A stretch of DNA of 37,585 bases from Methylococcales bacterium (GTDB lineage: Bacteria; Pseudomonadota; Gammaproteobacteria; Methylococcales; Methylomonadaceae), in contig QVQD01000198.1 in the NCBI GenBank assembly GCA_003584875.1, positions 1 through 37,585 of the forward strand, written 5' to 3'. The notes below the pieces were generated by a model, which made no database searches, was not told the origin of the DNA, and saw only the letters and a list, made by a program, of their open reading frames with translations. A program made the position numbers and the translations under genes. How positions within the stretch are numbered: position 1 is the first letter of the stretch; each line of letters opens with the position of its first letter. Below, one piece after another: positions 16,701 to 25,548 of the stretch.

Positions 16701-17753
16701 CTAATCTACTTCCAAACTCGCTAAATCAATCACGAATCGGTATTTAACATCACTCTTTAATACCCGTGTATAAGCTTCATTAATTTCTTGCATGGGAATG
16801 ATTTCTATTTCTGAGCTTATGTTATGTTCCGCACAGAAATCTAACATCTCTTGAGTTTCTTTGATGCCACCGATTAAAGAACCCACAATACTGCGACGTT
16901 TAAAGATTAAAGGGCCGACCGAAGGTGAGGGGTGTGGTTGATCCGGTACGCCTACTAAGCAGAGAATACCATCACGTTTGAGTAACAGCGTGTAGTCGTC
17001 TAAATTATGCGGTGCAGCAACAGTGTTTAGAATAAAGTTAAAGCTACCTTGGTGAGCTTGCATTTCCTCGGCATTGGTAGAAATCACTACTTCATCAGCT
17101 CCGAGTCTTTTTGCATCTTCTGCTTTAGCGGGTGTTGTAGTAAAAAGAACTACATGAGCACCAAAGGCACGGGCAAACTTAATGCCCATGTGACCCAGTC
17201 CACCTAAACCAACAATGCCAACTTTATCGCCTTTACCAATATTCCAATGCTTTAAAGGAGAATAGGTGGTAATGCCTGCACATAATAAAGGTGCGGTCTT
17301 AGCAAGGTCAAGCTCGTCTGAAATGTGTAATACAAAATCATGGTTAACCACAATCTGCTTAGAGTAACCGCCGTAATTATTAACACCGGTTTGTTTTTCA
17401 GGGCTGTTATAAGTAAATGAGGCTTGATTGCAAAATTGTTCCTGATGATCGTGGCAATCAGGGCAAGTTCTGCACGAATCGACCATACAGCCAACTCCAA
17501 CACTATCACCTATTTTAAAGCTGGTGACGGCATCGCCTATTTTAGTCACTTTACCGACAATTTCATGTCCAGGTACGATGGGGAAGGTTGAACCGCCCCA
17601 TTCGTTGCGTGCTTGATGTATATCAGAATGGCAGACGCCACAGTAAAGTATCTCTATTTGAACATCAGTAGCACGAAGTTCGCGACGTTCAAAGCTAAAA
17701 GGAGTGAGTGGTGCATCTTGTTGAAGAGCGGCATAGCCTATTGTCTGTGACAT
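16701..17753 (-). CDS. Zinc-dependent NAD(P) alcohol dehydrogenase (cinnamyl-alcohol dehydrogenase type)
   Basis: A 350-residue medium-chain dehydrogenase that should interconvert alcohols and aldehydes in the cytoplasm. Catalytic zinc ligands are visible in CGVCHSD (Cys41) and PGHEIVG (His63, Glu64). Structural zinc ligands are the four Cys in CRTCPDCHDHQEQFC (about 94-108). The nucleotide-binding fold has VGLGGLGHMGIKFARAFGA. GSLIGGIKETQEMLDFCAEH and PMQEINEAYTRVLKSDVKYRFV are typical of the YahK/CAD-like NADP-preferring branch. Length is standard. The AAGGATC ribosome binding site is well placed. The gene is isolated, so the physiological substrate is unknown. Confidence 0.93.
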   Translation of the reverse strand: MSQTIGYAALQQDAPLTPFSFERRELRATDVQIEILYCGVCHSDIHQARNEWGGSTFPIVPGHEIVGKVTKIGDAVTSFKIGDSVGVGCMVDSCRTCPDCHDHQEQFCNQASFTYNSPEKQTGVNNYGGYSKQIVVNHDFVLHISDELDLAKTAPLLCAGITTYSPLKHWNIGKGDKVGIVGLGGLGHMGIKFARAFGAHVVLFTTTPAKAEDAKRLGADEVVISTNAEEMQAHQGSFNFILNTVAAPHNLDDYTLLLKRDGILCLVGVPDQPHPSPSVGPLIFKRRSIVGSLIGGIKETQEMLDFCAEHNISSEIEIIPMQEINEAYTRVLKSDVKYRFVIDLASLEVD

Positions 17754-17900
17754 AATGATCCTTGGGCTGATAATTTCTAATGCTTTTAAACTTTTAATAA
17801 ATTAAATTAAATTAAATTAGATTAACACGAAGACTTTGTAATAGTCTGAGTTTTAAATCGGCTGATGTTAGTTATTAATTGTCATTGAAAACATCAGATT

Positions 17901-17958
17901 GCCATTAAGTTAAGTATTTGTCGCCCCTACAGATGCAATCAATCCTTAACTTAATGGC
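17901..17958 (+). repeat. 14-bp perfect inverted repeat with family 4 fragment inside
   Basis: GCCATTAAGTTAAG (17901-17914) and its exact complement CTTAACTTAATGGC (17945-17958) enclose 30 bases that include TTGTCGCCCCTACAGATG, a family 4 arm. The same interior (CTGTCGCCCCTAAGATGCAA) is seen near 16481, so it may be a small mobile unit. Confidence 0.75.
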
Positions 17959-18083
17959 AGTGACCTTACTACTCCGTTAATTCCCTAATCAGTTGTTCAT
18001 TTATTAATTAATTAATCTTGGCGTCAAAACTCATGAGTTTATCTGCTGTTGTTTTTCAGAAATTAACCAGTAACTTGCAAACG

Positions 18084-18168
18084 GTAGGGCGTTAATAGGC
18101 GATAGATGCATTACGCCGCATGATACGCATTCAATTAGGTGCAATACGCTAAAGCTATTGCACCCTAC
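18084..18168 (+). repeat. Imperfect palindromic element (GTAGGGCG ... CACCCTAC)
   Basis: Element bounded by GGTAGGGCGTTAATAGGCG and GCAATACGCTAAAGCTATTG then CACCCTAC, with GCATTACGCC in between. Arms are only partly complementary. It is not obviously one of families 1-4. Confidence 0.5.
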
Positions 18169-18174
18169 TATGCG

Positions 18175-18299
18175 GTAGCAAGCCGGAATAAGACCATGCT
18201 AGCCTACCTAGCGCGTGGTGGCGTTTTCGGCACAGGTGTTGTGCTGGTGCCAGAAACGCTTTACCCACTTACGCTCGGAAAGCCTTATTACGGCCTACT
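18175..18299 (+). repeat. Palindromic repeat, family 2, diverged copy
   Basis: Left arm GCCGGAATAAGACCATGC and right arm GGAAAGCCTTATTACGGCCT, with the nested TTTTCGGCACAGG / TGCCAGAAACGC pair. Several mismatches relative to 160-278. ORFs 18139-18390 and 18215-18427 run through it and are not genes. Confidence 0.75.
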
Positions 18300-18484
18300 G
18301 TTTTTTTTGTCGATGGAAAACTGGTGTAAACAACGTAATAGTCGACGTACTAAGGTTTACCACTATTGTTTCTGCGGCGATGAAATCTGAATTGAAATCA
18401 CTGGTTTGCTCAAAGACGCGAATTTAACTTTAAAGTACAATTCTGATTACTCAATCATCAAGCGAAACATTATATTTATTGATG

Positions 18485-20677
18485 TTACCTTTTTTCTACA
18501 TCAGCACTAGTTTCATAATTATCCAGTGATACCTTTTGATAAATTCCGGTTAATTTGCGTTTAAATTCATCAGAGATTAGTCTTGAATCCTGCTTGCTTT
18601 TTACTACACGTGGCGTAATTAAAATAACTAGTTCATTCTTAGATCGATTATAAGTGGTGTTGCCAAATAATGAACCTATCCATGGCAGATCATATAAAAG
18701 AGGAAAGCCACTTTTGACTGCGGTGTTAGTGTCATCGATTAAACCACCTAAAACGATGGTTTCTCCATCATTAACGGCAATTGAGCTTTCAATTTCTTTT
18801 TTCTGAATGGTGGGCGAAGTAGCGACCCCTGTTGTTGTTAATACCGGCACACTAAATACTTGTTTAATATCCATAATAACCATGCCGTTCGAATTGACTC
18901 GTGGAGTTACTTCTAAAGTCACACCTGTATCTTTGTATTGAATTGAACTTCCTAAGGCTATGGTTGGTGTTGATCCACTAGCTACGGGTAGGGATGAAGT
19001 ACTCGTTTGTATAGGTACCTGATCACCTACGTTAATTTTTGCTTTCTGGTTATTCAATACCATTAAAGACGGTGATGAAATAACATTAAGGTTACCTTTG
19101 TCGGCTTGTGCGCTCAATATACTATTAACGGCACCAGAGTTATAGACTGCACTTAAACCACCGGTAGCAAAGGCAGAAGTCGCTGCATAGGCAATACTTC
19201 CTAGTTGCTGGGCACCGCCCAAGGCGTTACTCACAGAACTATTGTTTTTATTTAAATACCAAGCGATACCATATTTTAAATCATCTGTTAATTTAACCGA
19301 AGCGATCGTGGCATCAATCAGTACTTGCAATGGGACGATATCAAGTTGTTCAATAATAGGCTTAATTACAGCATACTCTTGTGCTGTAGCAACAATGACG
19401 ACTGCATTATTAGCTTTATCGGAAATTATTCTGACATTGCCTACATTTGAAACTTTGGCAGTACCTGTGCCTGAGCTGCTAGTTGATTTATGTGTCGATG
19501 TAGGTGTTGATGAATTAGTGCTTGATGATCCACCTAGCGATGTATCTGTTGAAGACTTATTCGTTATGGTTGCGGCTGTTTGGCCAGGGGCTACTTTTGC
19601 AGAACTCGATTTCTTCTGGGCGTCGGCAAAAATGTCATTTAAGGTCTCTGCTAATTCTTCAGCATTTGCATGTTGAACTTTATAAACATTGACTCCGCCA
19701 CCTCCAGAAGCTGAGTTAGCTCTGTCTAACCTAAGCACCCAATTCTCAATATCTTTTAAATAATGTCCTTGATGGGTAACAGCCAAAACGGCATTTAATC
19801 GCTGTATCGGTATAAACTGAAAGAATTCAGATTCATCAGATTTAGCTTTTTGATGAAAAATACCTTCTAGTTCTTTAATAACGGTATCTGGATCAACATG
19901 AGCAAGGGTAAACAAGCCAAAAGACCGTCCTTTTAATAAATCAATGTCAAATGTGCTAATTAGCTCTATGACTCTGGCTATTTCATCAGCAGTCCCAGAT
20001 GCCACTATGATATTGCGACTGCCATCAATATTAAGTATGGTTTTTTCATGTACCAATGGCTTTATGATATCGGCAACTTCTTGGGCTGCAACATTTTTGA
20101 CTGGAATAACTCGGGTTTGATAGCCTGTTTTACTACTTGCTATATTGGAGGTGTATAAGGCTTCTGCAGTGGGTTCAATGTGATAAATACGACCATCTTT
20201 AACTAAGGCAGCATTGTTCATCCGTAGAACCATTTCTAGAGTAGGAATCAACTCTTCTTTGCTTAACGCTTCTGTAGTTTGTAAGGTGACTTTGCCGACT
20301 ACTTTTGGACTGAGAACATAATTCTGACCGAGAATGTCGCTCAAAACCACTTTAGCAACCTCGCCAATGTCTGCATCGTCAAAATTTAAGCTATAAGTTC
20401 CAGCATTTGGTGAACTAACTCCTCTATGCTGTGGAATAGAGTCGGGGACAAAGTGATCAGTTCCTGGATATATTTCACTAGCTGTTTTTGAGGCTTTAGT
20501 GGTAGGCGGTGTGTTTTGCAAGCCTTTAATAGCCACATCTTGCTGATTATCTTGTTGTACAGGTATGATCGGTGTTAAAGGTAATTTATCCGCTGTAAAA
20601 GGTTTTAATGCCTCACAGCCAGTTAGAGATAAACTCATCAAAAGAACATAGGAGATTGTTTTTTTATTGGTTGTCAT
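18485..20677 (-). CDS. gspD: Type II secretion outer-membrane secretin GspD
   Basis: A 730-residue lipoprotein that forms the outer-membrane channel of the T2SS. The signal peptide ends in SLSLTGC (lipid-modified Cys about 21), so it may be self-piloting. The N0 domain (about 95-165, YSLNFDDADIGEVAKVVLSD) is followed by N1-N3 repeats (TRVIPVKNVAAQEVADIIKP; VNVYKVQHANAEELAETLNDIF). The secretin core runs from about 450 to 700 (VLIDATIASVKLTDDLKYGI, VPIQTSTSSLPVASG, GETIVLGGLIDD, NELVILITPRVV). A Ser/Thr-rich insert of about 55 residues in N3 (SSSTNSSTPTSTHKSTSSSG) is longer than usual. The track starts at a TTG; I use the ATG at 20677, which overlaps gspN by 14 bases. It is the last gene of the operon, an arrangement of the Xps-like type. 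Confidence 0.95.
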   Translation of the reverse strand: MTTNKKTISYVLLMSLSLTGCEALKPFTADKLPLTPIIPVQQDNQQDVAIKGLQNTPPTTKASKTASEIYPGTDHFVPDSIPQHRGVSSPNAGTYSLNFDDADIGEVAKVVLSDILGQNYVLSPKVVGKVTLQTTEALSKEELIPTLEMVLRMNNAALVKDGRIYHIEPTAEALYTSNIASSKTGYQTRVIPVKNVAAQEVADIIKPLVHEKTILNIDGSRNIIVASGTADEIARVIELISTFDIDLLKGRSFGLFTLAHVDPDTVIKELEGIFHQKAKSDESEFFQFIPIQRLNAVLAVTHQGHYLKDIENWVLRLDRANSASGGGGVNVYKVQHANAEELAETLNDIFADAQKKSSSAKVAPGQTAATITNKSSTDTSLGGSSSTNSSTPTSTHKSTSSSGTGTAKVSNVGNVRIISDKANNAVVIVATAQEYAVIKPIIEQLDIVPLQVLIDATIASVKLTDDLKYGIAWYLNKNNSSVSNALGGAQQLGSIAYAATSAFATGGLSAVYNSGAVNSILSAQADKGNLNVISSPSLMVLNNQKAKINVGDQVPIQTSTSSLPVASGSTPTIALGSSIQYKDTGVTLEVTPRVNSNGMVIMDIKQVFSVPVLTTTGVATSPTIQKKEIESSIAVNDGETIVLGGLIDDTNTAVKSGFPLLYDLPWIGSLFGNTTYNRSKNELVILITPRVVKSKQDSRLISDEFKRKLTGIYQKVSLDNYETSADVEKR

Positions 20678-21335
20678 GATCAATGATTTCAAAACCGCCT
20701 ACAGCGGGTTGTGGGTTATTAGGTGCAGTAAATGGATTAAATGGATTAGGCACGTCAGCAATGGGAGGATTACTGGCTGCGTCTGGTGCTGCTGCTGGTA
20801 TTATAGGTGTATTTGGATTATTGGAAAGTTCCTTCGGCTTGGATTTTTGCAGTAATAATTCTTTAGATAGATTATTTTGCTCAAATAGAACCCGATCTTT
20901 TTTAATTTCTGTTAGCTTCCAGCCATCAATCTCAGCACCAACAATTAATTTTCGATATCTGGTTTTGGTTCCTTTTGTTATTGCTCGACTCAGTAAAGCT
21001 GTTAATCCATTGGCTGTAGTATAAACGCCATTAAGTTGCCAGTCGAAAGTATTGGCTGTTATTTGAATATTTTGTGGTGCTTCTTTTGAGGGTTCTATTA
21101 CTGCTCTTCTACCTTTTATAAACAGAGGTCGAGTCGATAAATCTTGATAATTTTCCTCAGACTGTTTAAGTAGATCTATAACAGGCATTTCATCAAGAGA
21201 TTGCGTTTCTTTTATTGCAACGCTTGAATTTAATGCTTTTTTCTGCTGCCATGCCGAGTAAAACCACTCGGACACTAAAGTCAATGTACATGCTAAGCAA
21301 ATGACCGCTAGAACTGTATGTGTTTTTCTGTTCAT
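20664..21335 (-). CDS. gspN: T2SS GspN / GspC-like inner-membrane protein
   Basis: A 223-residue bitopic protein. A transmembrane helix (about 8-25, VLAVICLACTLTLVSEWF) is followed by a periplasmic part with LSTRPLFIKGRRAV, the RPLF-x-RR motif common to GspN and GspC proteins. A compact beta domain (about 93-165, FDWQLNGVYTTANGLTALLS ... WKLTEIKKDRVLF) resembles the GspC homology region that contacts the secretin. The tail is Pro/Asn-rich and disordered, and no PDZ domain is present. As no separate gspC is seen in this operon, this protein may take that role. It overlaps gspM by 4 bases and gspD by 14. T2SS membership is sure; the letter N rather than C is from position and size. Confidence 0.8.
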   Translation of the reverse strand: MNRKTHTVLAVICLACTLTLVSEWFYSAWQQKKALNSSVAIKETQSLDEMPVIDLLKQSEENYQDLSTRPLFIKGRRAVIEPSKEAPQNIQITANTFDWQLNGVYTTANGLTALLSRAITKGTKTRYRKLIVGAEIDGWKLTEIKKDRVLFEQNNLSKELLLQKSKPKELSNNPNTPIIPAAAPDAASNPPIADVPNPFNPFTAPNNPQPAVGGFEIIDHDNQ

Positions 21336-21922
21336 TCTGCTAGCTTTCTCATGAAACTAACTGCTTGAAAATTAACATTTAATACATTGCTGGCTTCAAT
21401 CTTATGTGTAACTAAATTCATAGTTCCGTGTTGCATAGGTCTAATATCGATTTGGTCAATTATAATTAATGGAGTCGATGTTTCTATTTTGTAAAGTACT
21501 TTTCGCAATACCTCGCTGCTCCCCATCATTCTTACGCTAATCGTTATTTTACTAAACTTATTTTTATTATTGACTGGAAGAGCTTGGGTGCTGCTTAATT
21601 CACCGCCTGCATCAACAATTGTTTTTTTAATAAACGCCTGCATTTCAGCTGAGGCTAAAGCATCTGTTTCCTGGCTATTAAAGTAACCTTGTTGATCATG
21701 TTGTTGTTTTATTTTGGCCATACTAGCAATGACCGTATTTTTTGTGGCCAAAATGCGTTCATATTGTTGTAATCTAAACATCAAGTCATTTTTAGATTTA
21801 CTCAGTTCCAGGCCTTTGCTAAGCAAAGGTACCATAATGATTAGGCAGAAAATAAGCACTATAAAAATTAATAAGCCTACTGCTAGCCAGCGTTGTTTAT
21901 TTTGAATAGTTAGGATATTCAT
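21332..21922 (-). CDS. gspM: Type II secretion protein GspM (PilO-like)
   Basis: A 196-residue inner-membrane assembly-platform component. A short cytoplasmic N-terminus and one transmembrane helix (about 13-33, WLAVGLLIFIVLIFCLIIMVPLL) lead into a coiled-coil (SKSKNDLMFRLQQYERILATKN) and a ferredoxin-like periplasmic domain (ITISVRMMGSSEVLRKVLYKIETSTPLIIIDQIDIRP). This fold pairs with GspL. It starts within the gspL stop (ATGA overlap) and ends overlapping gspN in the same way. Sequence identity in this family is low, so assignment uses topology plus position. Confidence 0.88.
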   Translation of the reverse strand: MNILTIQNKQRWLAVGLLIFIVLIFCLIIMVPLLSKGLELSKSKNDLMFRLQQYERILATKNTVIASMAKIKQQHDQQGYFNSQETDALASAEMQAFIKKTIVDAGGELSSTQALPVNNKNKFSKITISVRMMGSSEVLRKVLYKIETSTPLIIIDQIDIRPMQHGTMNLVTHKIEASNVLNVNFQAVSFMRKLAE

Positions 21923-23022
21923 TGATGTGCTCCTTTTGGAGTTACATCAACAGTAATCTGGAAACGTTCGATCTTATTAATGGCATCTTGGGTCACGGGC
22001 GACGCAAATCGGACATGAGTAAACAACTCAGATGCTTCAAGTATTGCTATCAATGTTGAAGCGGTTGGTGATTCGCCTTGTATTTGTAAGTGTCCATCTG
22101 AATATTGTACATAACTTAACCAAGTATCATCATTTATAAGTGAGCTTAAGGTATTTAGCATTTCAATCATGGGAGGCGCAGCACTTTTTTCTGCTAGCAA
22201 TTGACGAGTTTCATCAATAGAAGCATCTATTTCTTTCTGCAAGGCTTTAACTTTTTTAGCGTCTTTTTCTAGAGCATTAGTTTTGAGTTGTAAAGCATCA
22301 ATGGTTTTGCTTTCAAGCCAAATAGGAGTTGCTATAACCGCCACTAATAATAAACCGGTCAACATTATGAGTGTTGAGTTAATTATATGGGTTATTTTTG
22401 GCGTTTTTTGTCTTAGTGGTTCAGGCAGTAAATTAAAGTGGTCATCAATTCGATTAATATCTAAGGTTGGATCGTCTAAATAAGCCAATTGAGGTGACAA
22501 GCCCATAGCGCTGCAATCATCAAAGAGTCCATCAAGAATTGCTCGAGTTGTTAATATTAACATCACCCTAATCTGTCCCAGTTCATTGCTATCATTCAGT
22601 CGCTTAACTGTAAAATAAACCTGTTCAGGCTTAAAGGGGGTATAACGATCGAGTTCGTAGGATACTACTTGTAAGAGATTTTCTTTTGCCACAGAAGGTA
22701 AGCTGAGTTCTTTTTGAATAGCGTATTGACTAGACAATCTGAGTATTACTTTAGCTTTAATGAGTCGTTCATCTTTTTCTCGCAGAGTTTTAAATTGCGC
22801 TAGGCCAGATTCATCTCGGTCTACTGTTGCCAGTAGTTCGGACTCTTCCTTGTTTTGATAAGTGATTTTTAACTGATTGTTATCAAGGCTTACGATGAGA
22901 TAGCCTTGTTGGTCAGTAACCAAGTCTTTGAGTTTATCTGGGACTAAAAAGTCTAATTCACGCTTCCACCAGCGTAAAAACTGCTTAAAGTCTAGATCAA
23001 TTGTTGAATTCAGGTTCAGCAT
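21919..23022 (-). CDS. gspL: Type II secretion protein GspL (PilM/PilN-like)
   Basis: A 367-residue bitopic protein. The cytoplasmic half (about 1-205) has the GspL features LRLSSQYAIQKELSLPSVAKENL and VVSYELDRYTPFKPEQVYF, the region that docks the GspE ATPase. A transmembrane helix (about 210-232, INSTLIMLTGLLLVAVIATPIWL) is followed by a periplasmic coiled coil (LKTNALEKDAKKVKALQKEI) and a PilN-like domain (MIEMLNTLSSLINDDTWLSYVQ). It overlaps gspK by 26 bases upstream and gspM by 4 downstream. The role is to link ATPase and pseudopilus platform in the inner membrane. Confidence 0.92.
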   Translation of the reverse strand: MLNLNSTIDLDFKQFLRWWKRELDFLVPDKLKDLVTDQQGYLIVSLDNNQLKITYQNKEESELLATVDRDESGLAQFKTLREKDERLIKAKVILRLSSQYAIQKELSLPSVAKENLLQVVSYELDRYTPFKPEQVYFTVKRLNDSNELGQIRVMLILTTRAILDGLFDDCSAMGLSPQLAYLDDPTLDINRIDDHFNLLPEPLRQKTPKITHIINSTLIMLTGLLLVAVIATPIWLESKTIDALQLKTNALEKDAKKVKALQKEIDASIDETRQLLAEKSAAPPMIEMLNTLSSLINDDTWLSYVQYSDGHLQIQGESPTASTLIAILEASELFTHVRFASPVTQDAINKIERFQITVDVTPKGAHQ

Positions 23023-24028
23023 ATTGTTTTACTAATAATTCGGTCATTGCATCAACAAATAATGACTTACTACGAGTCGTTAGCTGTTGCCATTTTAAAA
23101 CTTGATAAGGACTCTGTTGAAATGTGCTGTTTTGCGCCACTAAGAAAGCGGATTGTTTTATGACCACGCTGATTATGGCACTAGCTTCATCATTCAATAT
23201 AGCCTCAGATACTAATGTTATTGTATTGATTTGTTCAGGTATTGGTGTTTGTCCAGGCGATGGTGCTTGCCCAGTTGCGTTAGTAGGTGTGCTGCTAATA
23301 GTCTGTGTTGGATTAGATGTAAATGCAGGTGCTGGTAAGTTATTTATTGCGCTGTCCAATCGGGCTTTCATATAAGAATCTATAAGACTAGTATCCACGT
23401 CGGGAATTATCTGCAAAACTTCTTTAGCGGCAAGTTGTTCGGAAACTTTCGATTGTCCTGAATAAACCGTTATTAAAGGTTCTATCTGAGAAAATATTGA
23501 TTCATTCATGCCCAGTACTAACTGTAATTCTTCAAGAGATTCAAAAGGTTTGTTTCTAGGCTGATAATTTAAGCCAGCATCTTTATATTCTTTTTTTTCT
23601 GCGCCATCGTTATGAACTAGATCATCTTCGTCACGCCAATCGATAATGGCTGCAGCTAATTTTGATTTTTGCTCTGCTTGGTTAGTAACTGTGGCCATTA
23701 GAGCTTCCAGCAAAACTTGATCCGCTTTATTAATATCTATCTTGCCTTTTTCTGCTAATAGTCGAACCCGAATTTTGGCATCGCTCGAAATTATTTCATA
23801 AATACTGCCGTCTGTCCTCCAACGTTTATTTTGATCAGGATTCAATAACATCAGTTCTGCCATCGCTATTCCTGATTCGGCAACTGATATGGCTTGAGCA
23901 TTATTTTTAATGCCTGCAGTAATAGATGCTTCTCTGCGCATTGTTAGAACGAAACTGCCCGCCATAATGGTCAGCAAACTCAATACCCATAGTACTAGAA
24001 CCAATGCCATCCCTTTTTGTTTTGTCAT
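22997..24028 (-). CDS. gspK: Type II secretion minor pseudopilin GspK
   Basis: A 343-residue minor pseudopilin that caps the pseudopilus tip with GspI and GspJ. The leader is KQKGMALVLVLWVLSLLTIMAG; Gly5 is the processing site, and unlike other pseudopilins the +1 residue is Met rather than Phe, common in GspK. GKIDINKADQVLLEALMA, AAIIDWRDEDDLVHNDGAEKKEY and FESLEELQLVLGMNESIF are the diagnostic GspK segments, the second being a Ca-binding Asp-rich loop. A Pro/Thr-rich linker (about 232-268) breaks the last domain. Start and stop overlap with gspJ (1 base) and gspL (26 bases). Confidence 0.94.
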   Translation of the reverse strand: MTKQKGMALVLVLWVLSLLTIMAGSFVLTMRREASITAGIKNNAQAISVAESGIAMAELMLLNPDQNKRWRTDGSIYEIISSDAKIRVRLLAEKGKIDINKADQVLLEALMATVTNQAEQKSKLAAAIIDWRDEDDLVHNDGAEKKEYKDAGLNYQPRNKPFESLEELQLVLGMNESIFSQIEPLITVYSGQSKVSEQLAAKEVLQIIPDVDTSLIDSYMKARLDSAINNLPAPAFTSNPTQTISSTPTNATGQAPSPGQTPIPEQINTITLVSEAILNDEASAIISVVIKQSAFLVAQNSTFQQSPYQVLKWQQLTTRSKSLFVDAMTELLVKQYAEPEFNN

Positions 24029-24696
24029 TAGTCTGATCTAGGGTTGTTGAAATTCATGGGAGCATCGCTTGAGTTGGTATTGATGTTTACGCCCTCAACT
24101 TTAAGTTCAAGAATCATTTCCGGATAAATAATGTCATTGTCTAAACTGATGTTGATTTTAATCAATCGAGGCAAGGCATTTGAATTTAGCCATTTATCCT
24201 GCCATTTAGCGACACTAATTCCGTCAGTAGAACCAAAATAGGCTAAAGTAAAATCACTAATATGGCTGATTAATGTTTCTTCTTCCTTATGCCATGTTGC
24301 ACCTTCAGCTAGAGGAAAAAAAGGACTTAAGGTAATTTTGATAAGTGAGTCATTATTTTCTGATTCTAAATCGACAGAAAATAACTGCAAGCCTGATCTA
24401 CCTGCACTAGCAGGTAAAGCTGAAACAAATTGTAGTGAATGTTCTGTGCCCTGAAAAGAAAAGGACTTTTGTTCACTTGAAAAATCATTCCATAAGGGCT
24501 GTGCTAAAGACAAATGCTGATGAAAAAAATTATAAACGACCGCAAAATCATTGACATCGGTGATTTTATTTTCACCTTTTTCCCAGCTATCTGCACAAAT
24601 CTTTAAACTGCCAAACAATAAAACCATCATCATGCTTAACAAGGTCATGGCGATTAGTACTTCAATCAAAGTAAAGCCTTGAGTCTGATGCCTCAT
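24028..24696 (-). CDS. gspJ: Type II secretion minor pseudopilin GspJ
   Basis: A 222-residue minor pseudopilin. The prepilin leader RHQTQG is followed by FTLIEVLIAMTLLSMMMVLLFGSL with Glu at +5. The globular part contains AVVYNFFHQHLSLAQPLWND and LISHISDFTLAYFGSTDG...WQDKW, matching the GspJ core that wraps around GspI. Length is normal. It is coupled to gspI by an ATGA overlap and to gspK by a 1-base overlap. Confidence 0.92.
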   Translation of the reverse strand: MRHQTQGFTLIEVLIAMTLLSMMMVLLFGSLKICADSWEKGENKITDVNDFAVVYNFFHQHLSLAQPLWNDFSSEQKSFSFQGTEHSLQFVSALPASAGRSGLQLFSVDLESENNDSLIKITLSPFFPLAEGATWHKEEETLISHISDFTLAYFGSTDGISVAKWQDKWLNSNALPRLIKINISLDNDIIYPEMILELKVEGVNINTNSSDAPMNFNNPRSD

Positions 24697-25097
24697 ATAG
24701 ATTTATTTAATAACTTTAATGTGGTTAACTCAAGCTGCCGGTCACTGAGCATGTCATCTCCCCAATGAACGCTGATCTTTACTTTGAAAAGTTCCGCTGG
24801 TAATATTTTTGTATCAATTTGGTCATCATTAAAGGTAAATGGACTAATTTCAATTTGCCAATGATAAATATTATTTTCTATTCCAGTTGTTTGGCCGATT
24901 TGCAAGGGTGTTTCAATACCCGTTTTAGCCATTAAGCTTTCAGATATTTGCACGGCTGTTGTATAGTTTTCGGCAATAATAGCGGTATTAACACCTGCTG
25001 AAAATATTTTTAATAAAATACCTAGGGACAGGGCGAGAATTGAAAATGCAATTAGAATTTCCAATAAAGAAAAGCCCTGTTGTTTATTGTTTGGCAT
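24693..25097 (-). CDS. gspI: Type II secretion minor pseudopilin GspI
   Basis: A 134-residue minor pseudopilin with leader MPNNKQQG and mature start FSLLEILIAFSILALSLGILL. TTAVQISESLMAKTGIE and NIYHWQIEISPF are typical GspI elements. The track opens at a TTG (25109); the ATG at 25097 gives a leader of normal length and is preferred. It overlaps the gspH end by 14 bases and gspJ by 4. Confidence 0.92.
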   Translation of the reverse strand: MPNNKQQGFSLLEILIAFSILALSLGILLKIFSAGVNTAIIAENYTTAVQISESLMAKTGIETPLQIGQTTGIENNIYHWQIEISPFTFNDDQIDTKILPAELFKVKISVHWGDDMLSDRQLELTTLKLLNKSI

Positions 25098-25548
25098 CAA
25101 TGTCACCAAGTTTAATTTGACCGGTTAACCAGTTGATATTAATTTCTGCAGCAAGTTTATCTTGTTCTAGGGTAATTCTTCCTCCAGTAGATGAACCATC
25201 AGGGAAAAATCGAATATTTCCTATGCCATTTCCGCTCAGTTCGCTTTGTGCGGTGACTACGGTAAGCGAAATGTTTTTAGGAATAACATAACTTTTAGGT
25301 CGATCGCTTACGGTATAAGTATTTTCGGCAAGATCAATTGTCATGGTTGTTTCTTGATGCAATATTAAAGCCTGTCCCCGTGTATACCTCAAAGCAGAAA
25401 CCATATCTCTGCTTGCTACCCTAATGGCAGTAGTACTATTTCCTGACGACAGATTAATTCCAACTACTGAAAAACCCAATATCATAATAAATAATACGAC
25501 CAGCAACTCAAGTAGGGTAAAGCCATTATTTAGTGTTAATCGTCTCAT
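25084..25548 (-). CDS. gspH: Type II secretion pseudopilin GspH
   Basis: A 154-residue pseudopilin. The leader MRRLTLNNG is followed by FTLLELLVVLFIMILGFSVVG with Glu at +5. The body has the GspH/FimT pattern ASRDMVSALRYTRGQALILHQ and a beta-rich C-terminus, RFFPDGSSTGGRITLEQ. It probably joins the main pseudopilin to the tip complex. It opens the second half of the operon (gspH to gspD), separated from gspG by 484 bases of repeats. Confidence 0.92.
   Translation of the reverse strand: MRRLTLNNGFTLLELLVVLFIMILGFSVVGINLSSGNSTTAIRVASRDMVSALRYTRGQALILHQETTMTIDLAENTYTVSDRPKSYVIPKNISLTVVTAQSELSGNGIGNIRFFPDGSSTGGRITLEQDKLAAEININWLTGQIKLGDIDAKQ

Larger units (their letters stand above)
17754..18484. 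other. 731-base repeat-filled intergenic region
   Basis: No credible gene; the two short track ORFs here cross repeats. From left: a pentanucleotide run ATTAAATTAAATTAAATTAG (about 17799-17825), the 14-bp inverted repeat at 17901-17958, the GTAGGGCG element at 18084-18168, and a family 2 copy at 18175-18299. The last 180 bases, next to the gspD stop, have no recognisable structure. Confidence 0.7.

Noticed and set aside
18139-18427. Two short plus-strand ORFs (83 and 70 residues) before gspD
   Set aside because: Both run through a family 2 palindromic repeat, overlap each other in different frames and lack a ribosome binding site.
19242-19676. 144-residue plus-strand ORF inside gspD
   Set aside because: It arises from the complement of the Ser/Thr-rich and N3 part of gspD. 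Low-complexity composition and no initiation signal.
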